Assembly: GCF_029240215.1 (NCBI RefSeq)
Contig: NZ_JARBTK010000003.1
Location: forward strand, 471,599 to 535,598
From: Chryseobacterium sp.
GTDB taxonomy: Bacteria > Bacteroidota > Bacteroidia > Flavobacteriales > Weeksellaceae
Direction: 5' to 3'
Length of the DNA: 64,000 nucleotides
In this document: positions 1-9,370 of the stretch, in pieces
Numbering within the stretch: the first letter of the stretch is position 1
Layout: every line of letters begins with the position of its first letter
Program-made: the position numbers and the translations under genes
Notes under the pieces: model-generated
Told to the model about the DNA's origin: nothing
Database searches by the model: none
The model's input: the letters and a program-made list of their open reading frames with translations, nothing else

Positions 1-1
1 C

Positions 2-502
2 GTAAAAGGAACCAATATGAAAATGGCGGAAGTCTGCGAAGTTTTCAAAAATGCAGGAATGAAGCATGTTGTTTCGGTTCTGGCTTCCGGTAATATTATT
101 TTTTCGTCTGATAAAAATTTTGAAGAATTAAAAACAATTCTTGAAAAAGCGATGTCTGAACATTTCAGTTATGAGGCTTTTTTATTTGTAAAATCTCAGG
201 AAGAAATTGACAGTTTTTGGAATTCAAATCCGTTTGAGAAAAACGAAGACTTACATATTTATACTTTCGTTGGTCATAATGAAGTTGAAAATGTTTTAAT
301 GAAAGAATTTGAAAATGCTTCAAAAACAGAAAATGAAGACGGAAAGATTGTCAATAATATTTTTTACTGGCAAGTTCCGAAAGGAAATACTTTAGATTCT
401 AGATTCGGGAAAATTTTAGGTAAGAAAAGTCTGAAAGATCAGTTTACAAGCAGGAATATCAATACTTTTGAGAAGATTTTGAGGAAAATAAATTCTCAGT
501 AA
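2..502 (+). CDS. DUF1697 family protein, 5' end outside window
   Basis: The reading frame is open from base 2 (V-K-G-T-N-M-K-M-A) with no stop, so the gene begins before the window; the ATG at 17 is probably internal. DUF1697 proteins usually start with a segment like ALLRGINVGG followed by a KM-A-x-L motif, and the KMAEV segment here fits that second motif. The body, with an ASGNIIFSS motif and a C-terminal segment around SRFGKILGK, matches the family. About 166 residues are visible against about 180 usual, so little is missing. Biochemical function is unknown. It is a free-standing gene, with a 104-base gap before kdsA. Confidence 0.8.
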   Translation, partial: VKGTNMKMAEVCEVFKNAGMKHVVSVLASGNIIFSSDKNFEELKTILEKAMSEHFSYEAFLFVKSQEEIDSFWNSNPFEKNEDLHIYTFVGHNEVENVLMKEFENASKTENEDGKIVNNIFYWQVPKGNTLDSRFGKILGKKSLKDQFTSRNINTFEKILRKINSQ

Positions 503-606
503 TCTCAAAACAAAGTGATTAAAACTGATTATAAAAACCTGAAATAAATAATTTCCAATTCTGAAACTTTATAAGTATTTTTACTGAACTTTTTAATTTA
601 AATAAA

Positions 607-1416
607 ATGATTCAGTATCTAGACAACATACAACACAAAGATTCAAAAAACTTTTTCTTAATTGCAGGACCATGCATCATCGAAGGTGAAGATATGGCTT
701 TGAGAATTGCTGAGAAAGTAACTGAACTGACCAATAAGTACAACATTCCTTATATTTTTAAAGGGAGTTTCAAAAAGGCCAACAGAAGCCGAGTAGACTC
801 TTTCACAACAATTGGCGAAGAAAAATCTTTGGAAATTCTTAAAAAAGTTGGAGAAACTTTCAATATTCCGACCACGACAGATATCCACGAAAACGAACAT
901 GCAGCTTTGGCTGCTCAATATGTTGATGTATTGCAGATTCCGGCATTTTTGGTTCGTCAAACAGATTTATTAATTGCTGCTGCAAAAACAGGAAAATGCG
1001 TTTCATTAAAGAAAGGACAGTTTCTTTCTCCGGAATCGATGAAATTTGCTGTACAGAAAGTGACAGATTCTGGTAATGAAAAAGTTGCAATCATTGAAAG
1101 AGGAAATTCTTTCGGATATACCGATTTGATCGTTGATTACAGAGGAATTCCTACGATGAGAGCATATGCTCCGGTAATTTTGGATGTGACTCATTCTTTA
1201 CAACAGCCAAATCAAAGCTCGGGAGTTACAGGAGGAAGACCAGATCTTATAGAAACGGTTGCTAAAGCCGGAATTGCAGTTGGCGCAGACGGAATTTTCA
1301 TTGAAACTCATCCTACACCTGAAACCGCTTTATCTGATGGTGCAAACATGCTTCGACTGGATTTATTAGAAGATTTATTACAAAAACTAACAAGAGTTAG
1401 AGAATCCATTTTGTAA
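607..1416 (+). CDS. kdsA: 3-deoxy-8-phosphooctulonate synthase (Kdo-8-P synthase)
   Basis: Condenses phosphoenolpyruvate with D-arabinose 5-phosphate to give Kdo-8-phosphate, the first committed step of Kdo synthesis for the LPS inner core, in the cytosol. The 269-residue length is typical. Visible family motifs are the N-terminal LIAGPCIIEG, FKGSFKKANR (PEP-binding lysines), the KKGQFLSPE segment, TERG-like IERGNSFGY, and the C-terminal GADGIFIETHPTPE with SDGANML. Start is the ATG at 607, which gives the usual short N-terminus. It is separated by only 42 bases from the downstream TonB receptor gene, so co-transcription is possible but no functional link is obvious. Confidence 0.96.
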   Translation: MIQYLDNIQHKDSKNFFLIAGPCIIEGEDMALRIAEKVTELTNKYNIPYIFKGSFKKANRSRVDSFTTIGEEKSLEILKKVGETFNIPTTTDIHENEHAALAAQYVDVLQIPAFLVRQTDLLIAAAKTGKCVSLKKGQFLSPESMKFAVQKVTDSGNEKVAIIERGNSFGYTDLIVDYRGIPTMRAYAPVILDVTHSLQQPNQSSGVTGGRPDLIETVAKAGIAVGADGIFIETHPTPETALSDGANMLRLDLLEDLLQKLTRVRESIL

Positions 1417-1458
1417 TTGTTAAAAAATCATTAATTTTAGAATTCTAAATAATTTCTT

Positions 1459-3663
1459 TTGAAAAAACTAGTTTTACCACTGAGCCTCATGGTTCCGATG
1501 TTAGTATTCTCCCAAACAAAAAAGAGAGATACGACAAGAACAACAGATATTCAGGAAGTCGTTTTCCAGAAAAAAGTAGTTGGAAGTACGAATGACATTA
1601 CAACAGTAAAAATATCTGCCAAAGATGCTCAGAATGTTGCAAGCATTTCCGGAGGTATCGAAGGAATTATTAAAACTTTACCTTCTGTAAATTCCAATAC
1701 TGAATTGTCTTCGCAATACATGGTGCGTGGTGGAAACTATGACGAAAACCTTATTTATATCAATGATATTGAAATCTACAGACCTTTTCTGATCAGAAAT
1801 TCTCAGCAGGAAGGTTTAAGTATCATCAATCCGGATATGGTTTCTACAGTGAATTTTTCTGCAGGAGGTTTTGAACCGAGATATGGTGATAAAATGTCTT
1901 CGGCATTAAATATTTATTATCGTGAACCGGAAAAATTTGAACTTTCCGGCGAAGCAAGTTTGATTGGAGGAAGACTGACAACAGGTTTAGCTTCTAAAAA
2001 TAATAAACTGACCGCTTTATTTTCAGGAAGATACAGAAATACCAATCTGGTTTTGAATACGCTGAATGAAGATACAGATTTTAACCCGAAATACTTTGAT
2101 TTTCAGACTTATCTGAATTATCATGTGAGTGATAAATTTACGATGTCATTTATTGGTTATTATTCAAAGAATGACTACGAAATGTTTCCTAAAGAACGAT
2201 CTGTAGATTTTGGATCTTTACAAAGACCAATTAATCTTTCCGTTTTTTATAATGGTAAAGAAAACGATCAGTATAAAAACATGATGGGAACGTTCTCGAT
2301 GAATTACAAGCCGTCTGATAAATGGAGATTTACTTTAGACAGTTTTGCGTATCAAAACAGAGAAAGAGAATATTATACGATCGCTTCAAGTTATATTTTA
2401 CAGACTTTTGATCCGATCACAGGAAATCCTGTTACGTCTTATGATGTTGGCGGACAAATAGAACATGCACGAAATGATCTTTTTGTAAGAACATACGGAA
2501 CGCAGTTCAGAACCCGTTTTTCACCAAATGTCAATACAGATATTGAGGTTGGATTTAAATTTGAAAAAGAAAACCTTAGTGATTTAACGAATGAATGGAA
2601 ATTGGTTGACTCTTCAGGATACAGCATACCGCACCCTGTTGATGATCCTAGATTTCCTGATGCTTCAGAGTTGGATCTTTTTTACAGCATTGCAGGAAAT
2701 AATAAAATTGAGCCGACAAGACTTTCTGCATATGCTCAATATTCTCAGAAATTTTTCTGGAACTCGAGTAAAATTTTTGTAAATGCAGGAGCGAGGGTAG
2801 CTCACTGGAGTTTTAATGATGAAACGATATTTTCACCAAGAGCTCAGTTTGCCATTAAGCCGGATTGGGATACCGATATGTTGTTCAGAGTTTCGGGAGG
2901 AATTTATTATCAGGCGCCTTTTTATAAAGAAATCAAAGATTTAAACGGAAATTTCAATCCAAATATAAAATCTCAGCGATCCATTCAGGCAATTGTTGCC
3001 AATGATTATGAATTTGAATTTGACGACCGCCCATTTAAGCTTACAACAGAATTGTATTATAAGAAAATGGATAATCTGATTCCATATTATATGGATAATG
3101 TGAGAATCCGTTATTCAGGAAAGAATAATGCTTCAGGATATGCTTACGGAATTGATACAAGATTATTTGGTGAATTTGTTCCTGGTGTAGATTCTTGGTT
3201 ATCTGCAAGTTATGCAAGAATTTTTGAAAATATAGATGGGAGAGGAGATATTCCAAGACCGACTGATCAACGTTTCAGATTTGCAATGTTTTATCAGGAT
3301 TATATGCCAAGATTTCCACAAATGCGTGTGAATCTTACTTTAACTTATGCGATGGGGTTACCAAACGGAGCGCCTGTTTTCACAGATCCTTATCAGTATC
3401 AGAAAACTCTGCCTTCTTACAAGAGAGTAGATTTAGGTCTTTCTTATGCATTTGTAGATGCTAAAGAAAAAAAACAGACTTATGGTTTCTTGAGTAATTT
3501 TGATGAATTAACATTAGGAGTTCAGGTCTTCAATGCATTTAATATTAACAACACAGTTTCTAACCAATGGATTACTGATGCAAATACAAATTTGATGTAT
3601 CCGGTTCCTGTACGTTTGACGGGAAGGTTCTTTAATGTAAAACTTGAATTTAAGATTAAATAA
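1459..3663 (+). CDS. TonB-dependent receptor
   Basis: Outer-membrane gated barrel that imports a ligand using TonB energy. The 734-residue protein starts with a signal peptide (MKKLVLPLSL to about VFSQ), then goes straight to a plug domain (about residues 40-150, with MVRGGNYDENLIYINDI) without the carboxypeptidase-regulatory-like domain seen in many Bacteroidota receptors. The rest is alternating aromatic beta-barrel sequence ending in FFNVKLEFKIK, a typical aromatic-rich barrel end. The start codon is TTG at 1459; no ATG lies near the signal peptide. No SusD-like partner follows, so this is a single receptor, not a SusCD pair. Ligand unknown. Confidence 0.88.
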   Translation: MKKLVLPLSLMVPMLVFSQTKKRDTTRTTDIQEVVFQKKVVGSTNDITTVKISAKDAQNVASISGGIEGIIKTLPSVNSNTELSSQYMVRGGNYDENLIYINDIEIYRPFLIRNSQQEGLSIINPDMVSTVNFSAGGFEPRYGDKMSSALNIYYREPEKFELSGEASLIGGRLTTGLASKNNKLTALFSGRYRNTNLVLNTLNEDTDFNPKYFDFQTYLNYHVSDKFTMSFIGYYSKNDYEMFPKERSVDFGSLQRPINLSVFYNGKENDQYKNMMGTFSMNYKPSDKWRFTLDSFAYQNREREYYTIASSYILQTFDPITGNPVTSYDVGGQIEHARNDLFVRTYGTQFRTRFSPNVNTDIEVGFKFEKENLSDLTNEWKLVDSSGYSIPHPVDDPRFPDASELDLFYSIAGNNKIEPTRLSAYAQYSQKFFWNSSKIFVNAGARVAHWSFNDETIFSPRAQFAIKPDWDTDMLFRVSGGIYYQAPFYKEIKDLNGNFNPNIKSQRSIQAIVANDYEFEFDDRPFKLTTELYYKKMDNLIPYYMDNVRIRYSGKNNASGYAYGIDTRLFGEFVPGVDSWLSASYARIFENIDGRGDIPRPTDQRFRFAMFYQDYMPRFPQMRVNLTLTYAMGLPNGAPVFTDPYQYQKTLPSYKRVDLGLSYAFVDAKEKKQTYGFLSNFDELTLGVQVFNAFNINNTVSNQWITDANTNLMYPVPVRLTGRFFNVKLEFKIK

Positions 3664-3693
3664 AAATTTAAATTTTATCAAAAATATACAATG

Positions 3694-3722
3694 ACTCCTG
3701 AAATTTTCAGGAGTTTTTTTTA
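3694..3722 (+). terminator. Intrinsic terminator after TonB receptor gene
   Basis: ACTCCTGAAA and TTTCAGGAGT form a near-perfect stem followed directly by a run of eight T. It lies 31 bases after the receptor stop and before the copper genes, so it separates the two units. Confidence 0.8.
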
Positions 3723-3796
3723 TCCTTAATTTTATAACAATATCCCTCAATTTTGTAACAATCATTCAACGGATATTTTTACCTTTGTTTCAGCTT

Positions 3797-4174
3797 ATGA
3801 AAAAGATTCTTGCCATACTATTTTCTATTTTCTACTTCGGTTTTTCTTCCGGAGCAGTTTTTAGCATGCATTATTGTATGAAAGAATTGGTTTCAGTGAC
3901 TCAAAAATCTGATGATACCTGTAGCAAATGCGGAACTAAAGAAAAAAGAGACTGCTGCAAAACTGAAATAAAATTGGTGAAAGTTGATGATTCTCAAAAA
4001 TCAGATTTCTTGAAAATTGATTTTCTGCCAACTATTTCAGAAATTCAAAATCATCAGTTTATCTTCACAGACAGATCTTTTTCAGCTACAAAATTCACTC
4101 AAATTCAGATCAATGCTCCGCCGGAAAACCGGTCGGTTCCTATCTTTATTAATCATTGTAATTTTAGAATTTAA
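3797..4174 (+). CDS. HYC_CC_PP family protein (copper island)
   Basis: A small 125-residue exported protein with a hydrophobic N-terminal segment (MKKILAILFSIFYFGFSSGAVF). It carries the three signatures that name the HYC_CC_PP family: HYC in SMHYCMKE, a CC pair in KRDCCKTE, and PP in NAPPENR. A CSKCG motif adds two more cysteines. Members are Bacteroidota proteins of unknown mechanism, often near metal-handling genes. I chose the ATG at 3797; a TTG 12 bases earlier would add four residues in front of the signal sequence. It lies upstream of a DUF3347 protein and a multicopper oxidase, suggesting periplasmic copper handling (inference). Confidence 0.8.
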   Translation: MKKILAILFSIFYFGFSSGAVFSMHYCMKELVSVTQKSDDTCSKCGTKEKRDCCKTEIKLVKVDDSQKSDFLKIDFLPTISEIQNHQFIFTDRSFSATKFTQIQINAPPENRSVPIFINHCNFRI

Positions 4175-4271
4175 AATTTGTTAGTCGTTTGATATTCATA
4201 TCATAATGAACGACATACTTTGTCGCATCATGCGTTTTTCAAATTATTATTCAATCTAAAATTTTCAAACA

Positions 4272-4745
4272 ATGAAAAAATATATCATTACAGCCCTATT
4301 TTCTTTATTTGCAATTATTTCTGTTTCTGCTCAGCTAAAATCTGACGCTCAGGTAACGAAGCTTTACCAAAACTATATCACCATCAAAGATGCGTTGGCT
4401 TCAGATAATGCCGATAAAACCTCTAAAGCCGCAACAGAGTTTATTAAAACGGCTTCAGCTATCGATTACAAAGTTCTTTCTGAAGGAAATGTAAGTGTTT
4501 TGAAAAAAGATGCTACGGCGATTTCAAATGCCAGAGATATTGCGGCTCAAAGAGAGAGTTTCTTTAATCTTTCAGACAACATGATTGCTTTGGCTAAGCA
4601 ATATAAAGTTTCAGCAAATCCGGTTTTTGTTCAGTATTGCCCGATGGCAGACGGAAGCTGGCTCAGCAACGAGAAAAAAATTATCAATCCTTATTACGGC
4701 AGCTCTATGCTTTCTTGTGGTTCTGTAAAATCAGAGATTAAATAA
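4272..4745 (+). CDS. DUF3347 domain protein, periplasmic
   Basis: A 157-residue exported protein with a clear signal peptide (MKKYIITALFSLFAIISVSAQ). The mature part is a DUF3347 domain: a helical region (YQNYITIKDALASDN) followed by the characteristic metal-type end segment FVQYCPMAD-GSWLS and NPYYGSSMLSCGSV, with a conserved Cys-Pro-Met. DUF3347 is also found fused to CusB-type efflux adaptors, so a copper-binding role in the periplasm is likely by family association. It sits 97 bases after the HYC_CC_PP gene and 100 bases before the multicopper oxidase, all on the same strand. Confidence 0.82.
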   Translation: MKKYIITALFSLFAIISVSAQLKSDAQVTKLYQNYITIKDALASDNADKTSKAATEFIKTASAIDYKVLSEGNVSVLKKDATAISNARDIAAQRESFFNLSDNMIALAKQYKVSANPVFVQYCPMADGSWLSNEKKIINPYYGSSMLSCGSVKSEIK

Positions 4746-4845
4746 ATATTGTATTTATTTGTAAAATAATCAGTTGAATATATTTAATTAAAATCTACTT
4801 TAATATTGTGGATTAATGTTCAGCTATAAAGAATTTTGAAATATT

Positions 4846-7629
4846 ATGAAAAAAATAATAATGTTTCTGATGCTTTTGTTCTCTGTTTTCAGTTTTGCAC
4901 AATCTGTTAGGACGTATTACACTTGTCCGATGGATAAGGATGTTGTTTCATCAAAACCCGGTGACTGTCCTAAATGCGGAATGACTTTGGTAAAAAAAAC
5001 CGTTGTCATAAAACCTAAAATTGTAGAAAAACCATCAGTAAAAAATATACCGAAAGCAACAGCAAAATCAGAAATAAAAACCAAGGCTAAAGCTAAGGTG
5101 GAGAAAAAAGTTGAAGTTAAAAAAGTAAGCAGTGGTAAGAAATCCAAAGAGATTAATAAAACACTTAGAGCTAAACCTATTTTAAATTCAAAAACTCAAA
5201 CTAAACCTCAGTCTCAGCCTCAACTTAAAAAAAGCTATACTTGTCCGATGCATTCTGAAGTAGTTTCCGACAACCCCGGAAAATGCCCAAAATGCGGAAT
5301 GGATTTAGTGGAAGTTGAAAATAATGCTCAGTCTGAGCCTGAATCTAAAGCTAAAAACTCTGTTTTAAAAAGAAATTCCGAAAATGGAAAAGTATCTTTT
5401 GGAGGAAAAACAGTTCGATATGATTTGTATGTAAAAGATACGATTGTCAATTTCACAGGAGAAAACCGCAGAGCAATCGCCGTAAATGGAAAATTGCAGG
5501 CTCCAACCTTATATTTTACAGAAGGAGACACCGCAGAGATTTATCTTCATAATATGTTGAAAGAAAATACAGGTTTCCATTGGCATGGTGTTATTTTACC
5601 AAATGAGCATGACGGTGTTCCTTACCTTACAACAAAACCTGTGGAGCCCGGAGAAACTCATTTATATAAATTCAGAGTTTCCCAGAAGGGAACGTATTGG
5701 TATCATTCTCATGAAGGTTTGCAGGAGCAAATTGGGATGAACGGAATTCTTGTTTTCAATAAAAGAGAAGATGAGCCTAAAACGGAATATACAAAAGAAA
5801 TTCCGGTGCTTTTAGGTGAATGGAGTGATGAAAATCCGATACAGATTGCAAGAAGACTTCATATGGCAAATACCGATTGGTATGCGATTAAAAAAAATGC
5901 AGTCCAGAGTTATTGGGAAGCAATAAAATCCGGAAACTTCGGAACAAAAGCTCTTAACGAGTGGAAAAGAATGGAAGCTATGGATGTAAGCGATGTTTAT
6001 TATGATAAATTTCTGATCAACGGTCTTCCAAGTTCTGAATATTCTGATTTGAAAGAGGGAGATAAAGTACGTTTGAGAGTCGCTAATGGAGGATCTTCTA
6101 CTTATTTTTGGCTGAATTTCGGAGGTGGAAAAATAAAGGTAGTAGGAAATGACGGAAATGATGTCGTCCCTGTAGAAGTCGATCGCCTGATTGTTGGTGT
6201 TTCGGAAACGTATGATATTGAAGTGACGATTCCAGAAAACAAAAGTTTTGAATTTCGGGCAACTTCAGAAGACAGAATTGGCCATGCGTCACTGTGGTTA
6301 GGTTTAGGTGAAAAAATCGAAGCTCCGAATTTACCGAGACTAAAGCTTTTTGAAGGGATGAAAATGATGAATGGCATGATGAAGATGAGCGGAAATATGA
6401 AACCGATGAACATGGTCATGGGAAATCAGATGATGGACATGAATGAGGTAATGTATCCTGAACTTTCTGAAAGTCAGCGAAAAATGACGATGAAGCACAT
6501 GAATGAAATGATGGGAATCAAAGAAAAGAAATCAGAAAAAGAAGATGAACATTCTCAACATTCGGGAATGGAAGAAGAGAAACCCATCAAAAGATTATCT
6601 TACAATATTTTAAAATCTCCCGAAAAAACTATTCTCCCCACAGAAAATGTTCGCGAAATGAAATTTACGCTGGAAGGAAATATGAATCATTATCTCTGGA
6701 CTTTAGATAATAAAACGGTTACAGAAACAGATAAGATTTTAGTAAAAAAAGGAGAGGTGTTGCGAATTACTTTGTATAACAATTCGATGATGCGGCATCC
6801 GATGCATTTACATGGTCACGATTTTAGGTTGATCAACTCGAAAGGAGAATATTCACCGCTAAAAAATGTTGTAGATATTATGCCGATGGAAACCAATACG
6901 ATTGAATTTGCAGCCAATCAGGATGGCGACTGGTTTTTTCACTGTCATATTCTGTATCACATGATGGCAGGAATGGGAAGGATTTTCAGTTACGAAGACT
7001 CAAAACCTAATCCGCAACTTCCCAACAGAAAATTAGCCTGGAAAAACTTTTTAAAAGACAACAGAATGATCAGCTCTATGGCAATGGTTGATCTTCACAG
7101 CAATAAAATGCATGCAGAAACGATGACAATGTTCGGACCGAGATGGGCAAATCTGAATGAGTTTCATTCGAATTGGGAGTTTGATCATTTTGATGGAAAT
7201 TTTAAAGTAGGTCGTTTTTTAGGAAAATTCCAATGGGCAATTCCTTATGCAGGTTTGAGAATTCAAAAAAATCATGAAATCATGGAGCGAAAAATGGCTG
7301 AAGAAATGGGAGAAGATTTTCATGGAAAGAAAACCTGGTTCGGACAGCAAAAAGCTTCGAAAAATAAAGCTGCCTTTATCATTGGTGCACAATATATTTT
7401 GCCGATGCTGATCACAGCTGATGCAAGTGTTGATCAAAATGGGAAAGTATTGTTGGAATTAAGTCGGGAAGATATTCCGATTTCCAGAAGATTGAGAGGG
7501 AATTTCAGTGTCAATTCTGATGGAGAATTTACCTCGGGATTACGATATATTTTACAAAAATGGTTATCCGTTTCCGGAAATTACGATAACGAAATGGGAT
7601 GGGGAGGCGGAATCACGCTTACCTACTAA
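4846..7629 (+). CDS. Multicopper oxidase with two heavy-metal-binding domains and CopB-like tail
   Basis: A large exported protein (927 residues) that probably oxidises Cu(I) or otherwise detoxifies copper in the periplasm. Order: signal peptide (1-19); heavy-metal-binding domain at about 25-50 (YTCPMDKD, CPKCGM); a Lys/Val-rich linker; a second such domain at about 131-156 (YTCPMHSE, CPKCGM); cupredoxin domains from about 185. Copper ligands are all visible: HWHG at 245, YHSH at 286, HPMHLHGHDF from 651 and HCHILYHMMAGM from 699 with the axial Met at 710. A methionine-rich insert (about 505-560) resembles CueO/CopA Met-rich copper sites. From about 741 the protein changes to a beta-rich region resembling CopB outer-membrane proteins. 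Start ATG at 4846 fits the signal peptide. Confidence 0.88.
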   Translation: MKKIIMFLMLLFSVFSFAQSVRTYYTCPMDKDVVSSKPGDCPKCGMTLVKKTVVIKPKIVEKPSVKNIPKATAKSEIKTKAKAKVEKKVEVKKVSSGKKSKEINKTLRAKPILNSKTQTKPQSQPQLKKSYTCPMHSEVVSDNPGKCPKCGMDLVEVENNAQSEPESKAKNSVLKRNSENGKVSFGGKTVRYDLYVKDTIVNFTGENRRAIAVNGKLQAPTLYFTEGDTAEIYLHNMLKENTGFHWHGVILPNEHDGVPYLTTKPVEPGETHLYKFRVSQKGTYWYHSHEGLQEQIGMNGILVFNKREDEPKTEYTKEIPVLLGEWSDENPIQIARRLHMANTDWYAIKKNAVQSYWEAIKSGNFGTKALNEWKRMEAMDVSDVYYDKFLINGLPSSEYSDLKEGDKVRLRVANGGSSTYFWLNFGGGKIKVVGNDGNDVVPVEVDRLIVGVSETYDIEVTIPENKSFEFRATSEDRIGHASLWLGLGEKIEAPNLPRLKLFEGMKMMNGMMKMSGNMKPMNMVMGNQMMDMNEVMYPELSESQRKMTMKHMNEMMGIKEKKSEKEDEHSQHSGMEEEKPIKRLSYNILKSPEKTILPTENVREMKFTLEGNMNHYLWTLDNKTVTETDKILVKKGEVLRITLYNNSMMRHPMHLHGHDFRLINSKGEYSPLKNVVDIMPMETNTIEFAANQDGDWFFHCHILYHMMAGMGRIFSYEDSKPNPQLPNRKLAWKNFLKDNRMISSMAMVDLHSNKMHAETMTMFGPRWANLNEFHSNWEFDHFDGNFKVGRFLGKFQWAIPYAGLRIQKNHEIMERKMAEEMGEDFHGKKTWFGQQKASKNKAAFIIGAQYILPMLITADASVDQNGKVLLELSREDIPISRRLRGNFSVNSDGEFTSGLRYILQKWLSVSGNYDNEMGWGGGITLTY

Positions 7630-7633
7630 ATCC

Positions 7634-7672
7634 AAAGGCTGCTTTAATTGTTAAGCAGCCTTTGTTTATTTA
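7634..7672 (+). terminator. Terminator after multicopper oxidase
   Basis: AAAGGCTGCTT and AAGCAGCCTTT pair perfectly (11 bp) around an eight-base loop, then a T-rich stretch. Five bases after the oxidase stop. It ends the copper unit and lies opposite the convergent monooxygenase gene. Confidence 0.8.
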
Positions 7673-7708
7673 TCTGTTTAGAAACTTTTAGTCAGCATTG
7701 GAAAACAA

Positions 7709-8827
7709 TCACATCTCCAACTGTAGAATTTTCTCAATCATTTTTTGATTAAAACTTTCAGGAATTGATCTCATCAAGAAATTTCGGATTGAGTTTCCTT
7801 TTTCCCATTGCGAAAGCTTTCCGATTTTCCAACTTGTATTGACGATGTAATCAACTTTCTTCCGTCTTATTTTTTGAAACTCTTTAAAAATCGAATTAAA
7901 ATCTTTGCTTTTCGCTAATAATTTTCCAATAATATAAGCATCTTCAATCGACTGACACGCACCTTGCCCCATATTTGGAGTTGTGGCGTGAGCTGCATCA
8001 CCAACCAAACAAAGATTATCAGCAAACCATTTTGGAATAGGAGCGAGGTCAATAATATCATTTAAAATAATATTTTCCGGTTTTGTAGCTTCCAAAATTT
8101 GTAGAACCAATGGATCAAAATCTCTGAAAGTCTCAATTAAATTTATGTTTTCTCTATAATTGTTTTCGTTGATTAAAGCATACCAATACACTTTATTTTC
8201 AGATAGTTTCACAAAACCAAAACGTTTTCCTTTTTCCCAAATTTCTAAAGCATGATGATCATATTTTTCAGGAAGATTAAAATCAGTCAATCCGCGCCAA
8301 CATTTTTGTTTTGCATTTCTGATTTTTCCAGTTTGTAGAATCTGATCGCGAATTTTAGAATGAATACCATCTGCGCCGAAAACTATTTTGCTTTCAATCT
8401 CGTTTCCATTTTCAAATTTTAAAAGATAATTTTCTTTTTTATCAATTTTATTTAAATTGTAATCAAGCTTAATATTCTCAAAACCAATATTTTCTGCTAA
8501 AATATTCTGCAAATCAGCTCTGTGAATGGCAATGTTGCAAGAATTGAATTTCTTTTCTAAAGCTAAAACATCTGTTGTAGAAATTGTCTTTAGTTTTTCA
8601 TCCGTAATTGAAATTTCATGAATTTTGTTTCCTGCGTTTTCAATTTTTTCTTTTAAACCTAATTTCTCAAAAATCTGCATCGCATTGACTGCCATCATAA
8701 TCCCGGCTCCGACAGGTTTTATTTCCGGTGCAGATTCGTAGATGGTAAAATCTAAATGGTGTTGTTTCAGAATATTTCCTAAAGTCAAACCTCCAATACC
8801 AGCTCCAATGATTGAGATTGAATTCAT
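7709..8827 (-). CDS. FAD-dependent monooxygenase (UbiH/PHBH-like)
   Basis: A 372-residue single-component flavoprotein hydroxylase. It shows the N-terminal dinucleotide-binding motif IIGAGIGGLTLG (residues 5-16), the internal GADGIHSKIRD segment (DG motif that contacts FAD and NAD(P)H) and the GDAAHATTPNMGQGACQSIED motif for the FAD ribityl chain. Such enzymes hydroxylate aromatic or antibiotic substrates (tetracycline-inactivating TetX belongs to the same superfamily), but no substrate can be assigned from sequence. It lies 9 bases downstream of the small membrane protein gene on the same strand, so both are probably one transcript. Confidence 0.85.
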   Translation of the reverse strand: MNSISIIGAGIGGLTLGNILKQHHLDFTIYESAPEIKPVGAGIMMAVNAMQIFEKLGLKEKIENAGNKIHEISITDEKLKTISTTDVLALEKKFNSCNIAIHRADLQNILAENIGFENIKLDYNLNKIDKKENYLLKFENGNEIESKIVFGADGIHSKIRDQILQTGKIRNAKQKCWRGLTDFNLPEKYDHHALEIWEKGKRFGFVKLSENKVYWYALINENNYRENINLIETFRDFDPLVLQILEATKPENIILNDIIDLAPIPKWFADNLCLVGDAAHATTPNMGQGACQSIEDAYIIGKLLAKSKDFNSIFKEFQKIRRKKVDYIVNTSWKIGKLSQWEKGNSIRNFLMRSIPESFNQKMIEKILQLEM

Positions 8828-8836
8828 TTAAAATAA

Positions 8837-9304
8837 TTAAAATTTAAAATAAGTTAAATCACATTTTTTTTCGCTAAAATCCAAGATAATTCCGTAATCG
8901 ATCTTTGCTAATCCTCTTTTTGAATAACCTTTAATCCTAATTTTATCATCAACCTTCTGTTTTGAAATATAATTGATTTCCTCCCAAACGTAAGCAAAAT
9001 TTTCTCTATTTTCAATCCTGCTTATTTGCAGGATGGGTTGAGCTACGTTAAAAATTTTACTTTTGATAAGTAAAAAAATATGGTCATTCAAAAGAATGAT
9101 GATAGATTTATTAATCTGATAATTATAAATAGATTTACTACTTGATATATCAATATCAGTATTAATATTATTCAGTTTGATAAATCCTTTTCCGGATAAA
9201 GATGCTAAAAACTTTTCATGCTTATTTTTATTATAATTGTGAAATGCTAGATTTCCTATAGTAAAAAGAAAAATTAGTGTTCCAAAAGCTAAATAGATTT
9301 CCAT
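8837..9304 (-). CDS. Hypothetical membrane-anchored protein
   Basis: About 155 residues with one N-terminal transmembrane segment (IYLAFGTLIFLFTIGNLAF) followed by a soluble part rich in beta-type hydrophobic alternation (NKSIIILLNDHIFLLIK). The soluble part could be a PH-like fold, but I cannot support a family. I chose ATG at 9304; a TTG six bases earlier would add two residues. It precedes the monooxygenase gene by 9 bases and begins just after the rpoD terminator. Confidence 0.55.
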   Translation of the reverse strand: MEIYLAFGTLIFLFTIGNLAFHNYNKNKHEKFLASLSGKGFIKLNNINTDIDISSSKSIYNYQINKSIIILLNDHIFLLIKSKIFNVAQPILQISRIENRENFAYVWEEINYISKQKVDDKIRIKGYSKRGLAKIDYGIILDFSEKKCDLTYFKF

Positions 9305-9314
9305 ATTCAAATAT

Positions 9315-9346
9315 AAAAAAACGGAGTCTGAAAAATCAAACTCCGC
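9315..9346 (-). terminator. Terminator of rpoD
   Basis: On the minus strand CGGAGT and ACTCCG form a stem around a 12-base loop followed by a seven-T run (top-strand A run 9315-9321). It lies 25 bases beyond the rpoD stop and just before the next minus-strand gene. Confidence 0.75.
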
Positions 9347-9370
9347 TTAATAAATTATTTAAACTAAAAA

